DNA of 64,000 bases, taken from assembly GCF_033439725.1 (NCBI RefSeq), contig NW_026944386.1, positions 2,170,001 to 2,234,000 on the forward strand, read 5' to 3'. The translations under genes and the position numbers were made by a program. Below the pieces are notes generated by a model, which worked only from the letters and a program-made list of their open reading frames with translations, had not been told where the DNA came from and did not search any database. How positions within the stretch are numbered: the first letter of the stretch is position 1; every line of letters begins with the position of its first letter. The stretch is from Neurospora tetraspora (Eukaryota > Ascomycota > Sordariomycetes > Sordariales > Sordariaceae). Of the stretch, positions 55,901 to 64,000 are shown one piece after another.

Positions 55901-56980
55901 CCCAAGGAAACTGGTTTTTCTAGGCAGGTATTAGCGAGGAAAAGAGTCGTATCAAATAGAGAGTTTCTTACCATAAGAGAAGACTCGCTCTTCCGCTGCG
56001 GGAGGTGAGTTCCGGGAAGCATCCCGTCTGGGGCCCTGCCCTTGCCCCTGACCTGAACTGGATGGCTGTAGGTCGTTGATGGTCAAGCAAATGGTGCACT
56101 TGAAAACAGTGAGCTCCTTAGGCCATCGCACCAAGGAACCACATGTCATGCAACTTCCCGTGCCGTAGTCCTTGTTACCCGTGGAGGGAACATTCCTATG
56201 ACCTCGCACAGATTTAATGGTACCGAGCTTGGGCGCATAACCGGCTTCGTCTACCGTTTCTGCCTCGGAATCGCCAGCATGCATCTGATAGGGCTTCTTT
56301 TTCTTGCTCGAGAACAGAGACGGGAAGGGATGGCTCATGGAGCGTCGGTGGGCTTGTGGTCTCTGAGGAGGACGGGCACCTGAAGAGCGGAAATCCTCGT
56401 CAGAGTCGCTGGAATCGTGGGCGTTGGTGTTGCTGCCTGTGTTGGCCGTGATGCGCAAGTTGTTCAAGACAGGGAGGTCAGGGACTCTGGTGGCACTTCG
56501 AAATCGACCGGCGGTCGTGGCAGCATGAGGACGGCGAATTGGTGGCCGGTTTACGCTCACGTTGTTAGCATTCACGTTTCCGTTGCCGTTGTTGTAGTTC
56601 AGGTTCAAGTTGTTTGTGGTGGTGATAGCAGAGCTGCTCGACGGAGGTCCAAAGGCACGGTGCGACTGCGGAAACGGGTGCGGGTGCCACTGCGGATGCT
56701 GTTGTTGCTGCTGCTGCGAGGATCCCTGTGCCGGCGGCCCCTGTGGATGCTGAAGCGGACGTTGAAGCGGATGCTGGAGCTGGTGCGGGAGCGGCTGCGA
56801 ATTGGCGTGGGAATCCACTCGAGGTCTGCCGGGAAAAGGCCCCAAAGGCCAAGAGGGCGAAGTGGTCGAGACGGCCGTTGGAGGGGGCATGGAGGTGGTG
56901 TTGATATTCATGGCAGTACCTTCCCGTGTAGACCGTGCTGGGGCGGTATAGGTGGCCATCTTGACAATCGAGCTTTCCAA
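52916..56980 (-). CDS. hul4: HECT-type E3 ubiquitin ligase, Hul4 family
   Basis: Exons 56980-55972, 55919-53889 and 53835-52916 give 1319 residues, longer than yeast Hul4 (892) because of a disordered Gln/His/Asn/Pro-rich N-terminus. A CMTCGSLVRWPKELTVFKCTIC zinc ribbon lies at about 290-310, as in fungal Hul4. The central helical region includes LEEWYTTVLDAVRSWPLVYDE and RFILILAANPLLHTY. The HECT domain occupies about 960-1319: [55 protein letters not shown], and the catalytic cysteine at 1287 in ARTCFNSLALW. Such ligases pass ubiquitin from their own cysteine to substrates; Hul4 works with Tom1 and others in protein quality control and splicing-linked turnover in yeast. The first ATG is taken; the Met seven residues later is equally possible. 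Confidence 0.94.
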
Positions 56981-59900
56981 GAATTCTGTTAAGTCTGTGT
57001 GTCTGCGTCCTTCAAGGAGGAAAAATAAGTAGTGTAGTAGATGATGGTGGCAACCACAACTCGGTTAGGAAATCATTCAGTGACAGTGGCAACGTAATGT
57101 AGACCAATGGCACCTTCACCAGGGGCTAGGCCTGTAGCCAGTAATGAATGAGCTCAGCTAAGAAGAAGTGGAAGTAGTGATCCAGCTGAATGGAAAAATG
57201 GATGTCCTAGGAGGAACCCAAAGTAGAAAGGGAACAGAAAGGATGCCTTCTGTATGGTTCCAAATGATAGAAGTATTGTTTGGTTGTCCGTAGCGGCTTC
57301 CAATTTGTCTGATACGCGGTTTATGGCGAATGAGATGGAACCCGTCGACACCAGAGTTCGGACCACAAGGGAGAGATTGAAGGCTAGACTGAAGCGATGA
57401 CAGTCATGGCATGGCGGATCGGATCGAAAGAGCGTGTACTTGGGTTGTAGCGCGTGGTTCGTCAAAACTTCAGACGAAAGGTAAGGAAACTAGCTCTAGC
57501 TTTCACCTGTCTGGTTTTGCATTGGCTAACCTTGACGGCTGGCTAGAATCGCGGTTATGGTCGGAAGCGTGAAGCGAGTATATCGCAGCGCGAGTTGCTG
57601 AACCCAAAGGCAATGATCGGACTGGATCGAGTGGGAGATGTTGGCTGGCGAACAAAGGTGTTTGTCGGGTCACAAGACGGATGGAGGAAAGATGGACTCG
57701 GAGACGGTTTCGAATCAGGTAATCTGTCATGGACGAGGAGACTCAACGAAGGACTGAGGCGGTGCTGCCATCAAGAATAAGCACAGGTAGAGGTTTCAAG
57801 ACGTTCGGGTTAAAAGAGTAGCCGTGATGTTACACTCTCAGAAAAAAGCAAATGTGGTGCTAGGTAGCCAGCCCTGAGAGGTGACGGTTGGATGCCCGGG
57901 CTGCAGATGCACAGCCTGCCTTAACCAAACGTCAAATAAGGTACTTGCATTTCTGTTAGCGGATCATCGACACTTGTGCGAGCCAAGAAAGACAAGAATG
58001 GAACAACAAGCTTTAACGCCGGCATGTCAGTCGACGTCAGGGGTACTTGTCACCTCCTCACTCTTGTCACCACCGGATACGCACAGTCCGGTCAGGTACA
58101 TGATCCAGCAGGATCACCACAGCACCAGTTCTCCGTCAACGTTACTTGTGAGATGACAGGGCCATAACCGAAGGAAGCGTCACGCGGAAACGCGGGGGCC
58201 AAGACCAATGTTGGTGTAAAAGTCCATATAGGTCAAGTCCCAGCTCAGCCAGCCTGGGACAGCCCCCGTCCCAAAGGGGGTTTCAGAGAAATGGTGATTG
58301 AGATTACGACGGGCGGTCCCTTTATCGCCCATCCAAATCATGTCAACATTGAGATCGATTCTCCGTTCCATCAGTTCACCTGCACGGAGCTTAAGCAACC
58401 CACCATCAAGAACAAGCCCAGGACGGGAGTTTCCTTTTCGAGCACTGCACCCATGACTAGCGATGGTTACCTTGGGGTTGGAGATGCATGTTAAGGCGCC
58501 AAGTTGGATGGGACCCTGAATACGAGGACAAGGGTCCCTGTGAATCAGTTGATCACCAGCCAAATCCGGTTCCTCTGCCCCTGTCACCATCGGTTACCAT
58601 AGCACGCTGCACTAACAGCATGTGCCGAGCTGGAAGTTCCTCCTTTCGTCTTGTTGTCTGCTTGTGCAACAACATCAAGCCGTTCCAGGTTGACGACGGC
58701 AACGGCTTGAAACCCCACAGGCTGGCCCCGCATTGGCAGCTGCAGCTCGCTTGAGCCCCCTGTATCCGATTCTGTTGCCGCGCTGGGTTTGGGATGCACA
58801 GTTGTGGTCGTGGTTCTGACATTTTAGTCCGTTCTTCTTCCGTTGACAACCAACGACAGCGTCCTCATGACTTTCCTTCCTTCTTTTTCAACCTGTTGCC
58901 AACATGCTTCCGACCGAACGAACGTGCTCACGAGGTCATAATCCCGATATGAGGATGGGTTAAACGGTGTCCGTATAGTTCTCTTCCAGCAGGGCATTTT
59001 TAGAAGTACTGATCACGGAGACGGACAAATTGCCCGACAGTGACCGTGTCCGGGTCTTACTCGTCCACTCCGGGAGGTCCGGGCCGTTGTGGTCCGTTCG
59101 GTCCGCTAATCACCCCACCAGCTTGCCAGCCAGGCCCCAGCCCTCAACGGCATCCCCCCCGGTGTAAGAGACCGAACATGTTCATGTCTGCCAAAGTGAT
59201 CAGCCGAGCGGGCGACGCAACAAGGCACTGCACAGGTGAGGTCGGTGAACTGTTATTGCTGTGGCAGACTGGCAGTACGTAAAAAGTGTTACGGATGCGG
59301 GAGACGGACAATCTCACCAGCGGGTTTCATTGGCGTACAGGCGGACGCGTGAAAGCGCAAAACAGCAGGCGTTAACAGCCTGGCATGGCAACAACGATGG
59401 CGAGATGCTAAGAAAGTCAAGAGCCATCGTATCGATTCTCCACCGGACGGACCTGCTTCAAGACAATGGCGGGCAAATTGACGACATGATCTGCCCGGAA
59501 TCCGAGGTTTATTCGTCCAGAGGAAAGAGACAAGCAGGAACACGACTGAACACGACTGAACACGACTGAACACGGCTGAACACGGCTGAACACGACTGGC
59601 CACTCTCAGTCTGCACAGCTCGACCGACATTTCCGTCCTTCACTTCCGCTTCCTCGTCCAACATCTTCTCCCCAAACATGAACTTTTACACATGATACCC
59701 ACGAATACACAGGGCAACATCCTTACTCTTCTTGATTGTCATTCCGCGCTTGTTAGCATAATTTAGTTCTTCGTATATACTGGCTTCCTCTTGCTCTTCA
59801 GCATACATACGTCGCTGGTGTTTGCCTTCTTATTTGCTTTCTTCCTTTTCCGCCCATTCCGTATTCGCCACCGCGCTCGCCCTTGCTCCGTCTCTCAACA

Positions 59901-60003
59901 TCGTCCGCCAATTCCAGTCCTCCCTACCGCCGCTATACGTATACGTTCGACGAAGCCGATCCTAGGGAAGAAAACGAGGTCTGCGCCGACCGCATGATCT
60001 GCT
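56981..60003. other. 3 kb divergent intergenic region, no gene seen
   Basis: This region lies between the divergent HUL4 and CHY/RING genes. Frames up to 136 codons (58180-58590, minus) have no domains. A 10-base tandem repeat lies at 59541-59600. The pyrimidine-rich sequence just before the CHY/RING start (59780-59900) looks like leader sequence. Confidence 0.55.
59541..59600. repeat. six-unit 10 bp tandem repeat
   Basis: CACGACTGAA occurs three times, CACGGCTGAA twice, then CACGACTGGC, in uninterrupted register over 60 bases, about 400 bases upstream of the CHY/RING start. Ten-base spacing puts each copy on the same face of the helix. Confidence 0.93.
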
Positions 60004-62725
60004 ATGGCTACCTTGGTCTCCGATTTGCTTCGAGGAGCACAAAGACAAGTTCGACGATTCTCCTCAGGGTTCGCCGCTGAAGAGCCCGATATACCCACGC
60101 CATCTTCCACTTCGCAACACCAGAGAACAAGATCCGATGGGGCGGCGCTTCCCGAGTCTGTGTTTGAGGACGAAGAGGAGAACTATAGAAGGAGTCTGGA
60201 TGGGAATATTGGTAGACCCATAGCCCCGCCGGTGGCTGTCGCAACCACAACCACACCAACCAACGCCGCATCAAGTTCGCATTCGAGGTTGGGGGAAGCC
60301 GCCCATGTCGCATCTGCCACTCCAGAAGTAGGGCATCTTGGACAAGTCCTAGTTCCGCCAACACCCGCAGCGGCATACGACTCGACGCCGCCGGCGCGAC
60401 CGTCGTTAACTTCACCCATCTCTGCGCCGGCGCCAGAATGGACTGCGCAAGCAGCCCAACAGGGCCTTCTCGGGCTTCCCCGTATCCCCTCCCATATGGA
60501 CTCCGACGCTCGATCCCAGACCGGGGAGTTACCAGAAGATGACGGCAAGAGCGCATTGAGGAAGAGGATACAGGCGATTCAGAACCAGGCCGACATCTCG
60601 CAGGCCCTCAAGGCGCAGCTGATACATCAGGTCATGACAGAGGAGTATTATCAACAGTCTCCACATGTGCATGACGGTACTATGGGCATGCGCCCAGAAT
60701 CGCCCAGCGGTCGGAGCGTGCGTAGTGTGCACAGCGTCAAGAGCGCCCGCAGCGCGCAGAGCTATGGCCGCGAGCAATCATCGAACCGGGATCGTGATTC
60801 GTTTGGCCCGTTGCAAACGGCTTTCAAGTTTCTCGCGGGCGAAGGCGGATTTGGTGACGAGGATGCCCTGAACATCCACGTTACAGAGGAGGATCTGAAG
60901 CCGACCCATGTTCCCAAAACCGCCCCGAAACGCGACGAATATGGGGTGCGAGAACTCGATGTCAATCTCGCATACGCGATCGCGCAGGGAATACAACCCG
61001 AGGAAGAAACAGAGGATCTGGACGAGAACGGTCAGCCCGTTCTCAGGCTCGGTTGCAAACACTACCGGCGCAATGTGAAGCTGCAATGCGCTGCCTGTGA
61101 TCGGTGGTATACGTGCCGGCTCTGTCACGATGAGGTGGAAGATCACACTCTGCCGCGGCGGGAGACACGCCACATGCTGTGCATGTTGTGCGGTCGCGCC
61201 CAAAAGGCCTCGCATACTTGCGTTGGCTGTAACCAGTCGGCGGCCTCTTACTATTGTAATATTTGCAAACTGTGGAACGACGATCGGAACAAACCTATCT
61301 ATCACTGTAACGATTGTGGGCTCTGCCGAGTTGGGCTGGGCCTGGGCAAAGATTTCTTCCATTGCAAGGTGAGTCGCTTTGAGCTAGTGTGAAGAAATGG
61401 CCCCTTTGGCCCAACATGGACTGACGGTTCTTGGTGAACAGAAATGCTCAGCATGCGTCTCCACGCGCGACGAGCACCGATGTATCGAACGGTCAACCGA
61501 CTGCGACTGTCCCATCTGCGGCGACTACCTGTTCAACTCTCCGCGACCGGTTGCAATCATGAAATGTGGCCATACCATCCATAAACATTGTTTCAGCGCG
61601 TACCGGGAAACATCGTACAAGTGTCCAGTCTGCAACAAGAGCTGCGTCAACATGGAGATCCAGTTTCGTAACCTCGACATCGCCATCGCCACCCAGCCCA
61701 TGCCCGACGAGTACCAGGACGCCCGGGCCGTCATCTCGTGCAACGACTGCAGTGCAAAAAGCCAGACAAGGTACCACTGGTTGGGACTGAAGTGTTCAGT
61801 CTGTCACTCGTATAACACGGTCGAGCATAAGCTGCTCCATATGCCTGGCGTTAACGACGACGAGGATGAGGAGGAACCAAGGGCTGCCACTGGGTCGAGT
61901 GATGCCAACGAAGGAGCGCAGGGTGTGAGCGATCTGCCAGTTGCCCTTGACAGCGCGGCAACAGCCGGCGGTAGACGACTATCAGCTGCTCGAGGACTGG
62001 ATCCTCAATGCGCCGACATAAACAGACAACAAAACAGAAGTATTTTCCACTCCGACCCCATCTCACCACCACGGCGCTCAGCCCTAGCAGGCCTCTTCGC
62101 CAACCTAAACCGACAATCTCCATCCTCTTCCTCCGCCGACCAACCCCAAACATCCACTTCCGCCAACCTCCCCATGACCCCTTCACCATCGACCTACCTC
62201 CCCCGCCCCTCCTCCTTCGCTCCTCCCTCCCCCGCCGCCACAGCCGCCGCCGTCCTTGCTTCCGCCGCCGCTTTCGTTGGGTTCGGCGGTTACTCAGCAT
62301 CTGCTCCTTCTTCCGGCGCGGCCAATACCACTACGATCCCAGACCGCTCTATCCCCGGGACAACGACAAGGACGACAAGAAGAAGAACAAGAGGCAGGTC
62401 AATAAACGAAGCAGGAGCAGGAACAACAACAGGCGCAGATTACAACTCGGACGACTACTACACCGATGACGACCAGGAAAGTCGTTGGGGAGAGGACATG
62501 GTGACTCTGGAAGACGTGCTGGGTTTCTTGGGGAGGCCACCGAGGAGGTTGATTCCTGTTCCTGGGGATGGGCACACCTCTATTAGGGATCTAATAGAGG
62601 AGGAGGATGATGAGGAGGAAGATGAGGACGATGACAGTGAGGAAGAGAATGATGGTGACTATGATGATCTTGAGGAAGACGGAGAGGACGGGGGGTTTGA
62701 ATTGGATTTGATTGGTCATAGATGA
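60004..62725 (+). CDS. CHY-zinc-finger and RING ubiquitin ligase (Pirh2/RCHY1-like)
   Basis: Exons 60004-61368 and 61442-62725 give 882 residues. After a disordered Ser/Pro/Ala-rich N-terminus (1-340), the zinc region starts with the CHY finger: LGCKHYRRNVKLQCAACD (C351), WYTCRLCHDEVEDH, then MLCMLCGRAQ. The CTCHY finger follows (about 426-475), split by the intron at HCK/KCSACVS. The RING-H2 is CDCPICG (478-481), CGHTIHKHCF, CPVC. A C-terminal zinc ribbon (CNDCSAKSQ, LKCSVCHSYNT) closes the block at about 585. The order CHY-CTCHY-RING-ribbon is that of Pirh2/RCHY1. A long disordered, acidic C-terminus (590-882) is an addition: human RCHY1 has 261 residues. It should act as an E3 ligase; its substrates are unknown. 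SVRSVHSVKSARSAQS is a local Ser-basic repeat. Confidence 0.93.
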
Positions 62726-64000
62726 TCCCCTTGATGAGCAATGAATGGATGGTCAATGGAAAAGGGGAGAAAAAGAAACCCTCAAGGCAGGGAAACAAAC
62801 AGCAGGAAAAGCACGGACAGAATATCTCTTTATCATGATATACCTTACACAGCATATTTTTTTTCTGGGTTTCAAAGGTATCTTTCTTGTTCGGGATGTT
62901 GTACGACGGAACCATTTATTTGGGCATGAGCATGAAAGCAGGAGTTCGGTTCGAGACTATTCTAGATGTTCAGGAGAAAAAAAAAGAAAAGAATACTTGT
63001 GCTGTGGAGAATCGTTGCGATCCATGGAAGGCGTACATGGCTTAGTTTTCTCCTTTTTGAATATAACTGGAACGGTCGAAGGCTATTATGGGAGTAAATA
63101 AATAAGCTTGACATGTTGTTTGCTCCCACTACAGTACGGACCTCCAAATCGACTGACCATCCAAACACACCATCTAGGTAGATCGACTGTCTGCAACGTG
63201 AAAGATCAAGACAGTCTGATTGCCGATATGTATCACCTAGGTAGGTCGTCAATCCAAAATTGGATCCCAAAGTACATTCATTATTTTGAGCCAACGGGAA
63301 ATATCTGTACATAGTTTTCAAAAGATAAAGAAGGTTGAGACTGGACATACATGGGGGGCTTGAGATGGAAGGGCCTGCCTGATAGGTAGGTATAAGGATG
63401 TTTTTGCTCGGTATTGTCAGAGTACATAGAGACAGAAAGTCATTCTACATGACAGGTGGTGCGGGCAGTCAGTCGATTTAGATGATGACGGGAACTAAGT
63501 ATTCTTCTACGAGAGGTTTCATGACCTTTTTTCATGAATGGTGGGATCAAGTAAACAGCCAAACACAGACAGGTCAGAGGTCACAAATGAAGACACGCTC
63601 GTCTGAACTCAGTCAGTCCTATGTATCTGCCGGCTGAAAGGAATAGAAAAATAAACGGTCTTGTTCTCCCCGTCCGTCGCTGAGTTGTTTTTTATTCTTG
63701 ATTTCTTTGGTTACGTTGTGAAGACTGAGTGAACAGAAAAAACTAACAATCGCTAAGCCCCATCCATCTACACCACGCATGCCTTCGGATAAGTGATCTG
63801 GAATGGATCTAGGTTCCATCGCGGGTGTTATATCGTGAATCGTGTAAACCTTGTGAACCCGGGATGGGAAGAGTGTGTGCCATAGTCGTCAGTCGTCGTA
63901 GAGCAAATGCCTCGCTGTGGCTCGAATCCGGGTCGGAGATGAGTTGCTACTATTGTTGGAAGTGATTGTGACCTCTATTTTGACCTGCGCCTCTCCTTTT
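62726..64000. other. 3' flank of the CHY/RING gene, no gene seen
   Basis: Noncoding to the window end. The motif (C/T)ATC(T/A)(A/C)CCTAGGTAG-like recurs near 63172 and 63235 (ATCTAGGTAGATCG and ACCTAGGTAGGTCG), and GTAGGTA recurs near 63389. A GGCTCGAATCC near 63919 resembles a tRNA T-loop but no cloverleaf forms. No gene continues into the edge. Confidence 0.6.

Noticed and set aside
58180-58590. A 136-codon minus-strand frame in the 57-60 kb gap
   Set aside because: No recognisable motif, no splice partners and overlapping frames on the other strand.
63895-63940. Possible tRNA: GGCTCGAATCC resembles a T-loop
   Set aside because: No acceptor stem, D-loop or anticodon stem of correct spacing could be formed around it.

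Overview
The window looks like nuclear DNA of a filamentous ascomycete, most likely Sordariales (Neurospora or Sordaria type). The reasons are short 44-230 bp introns with GTRNGT donors and CTAAC-like branch sites, a Dicer of the DCL-2 type, fungal MNN10/11, HUL4 and pyruvate dehydrogenase kinase families, long low-complexity tracts, and intergenic spaces of 1-3 kb. The species cannot be settled from this sequence alone. I found no rRNA gene, no convincing tRNA gene, no CRISPR array and no autonomous transposon.

Layout: (1) 13-2671 (-), a six-exon low-complexity protein at the window edge, then a 2.4 kb gap holding two small unexplained repeat systems; 5094-7391 (-), a single-pass membrane protein with a Ser/Gln/Thr-rich ectodomain. 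(2) 8701-9563 (-) ERD2 receptor; 10570-11755 (-) clamp-loader subunit RFC3/Rfc5; 12312-13214 (-) mitochondrial ribosomal protein L16; 13912-17406 (+) clamp-loader large subunit RFC1; 18175-23052 (-) Dicer DCL-2. RFC1 and DCL-2 converge on a spacer containing a 61-62 bp inverted repeat. (3) 24240-25820 (+) RCC1-repeat protein; 26150-27381 (-) proteasome alpha-2 with an acidic/basic insertion; 28226-29251 (+) RING-CH membrane protein; 30700-31835 (+) GT34 mannosyltransferase; 33404-35367 (+) sphingosine-1-phosphate lyase; 36817-38311 (-) pyruvate dehydrogenase kinase. (4) 41044-43357 (+) a coiled-coil protein with a GC-AG intron; 43836-46251 (-) Y-family DNA polymerase iota; 48028-51582 (+) WD40 scaffold; 52916-56980 (-) HECT ligase HUL4; 60004-62725 (+) CHY/RING ubiquitin ligase.

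Most of this is ordinary housekeeping gene space and the genes do not form an operon-like system. Themes do recur: genome maintenance (two RFC subunits within 7 kb, Pol iota, DCL-2) and ubiquitin/proteasome function (alpha-2, RING-CH, HUL4, CHY-RING). Exon models were built by hand: all introns used have GT-AG (one GC-AG) borders, reading phase is kept throughout, and family lengths fit. UTRs and start codons remain inferred. I did not find a clear undescribed system. The best leads are the hairpin beside dcl-2, the tandem splice donors in the dcl-2 Walker A exon, the proteasome alpha-2 insertion, and the repeat systems at 3.4-4.6 kb.
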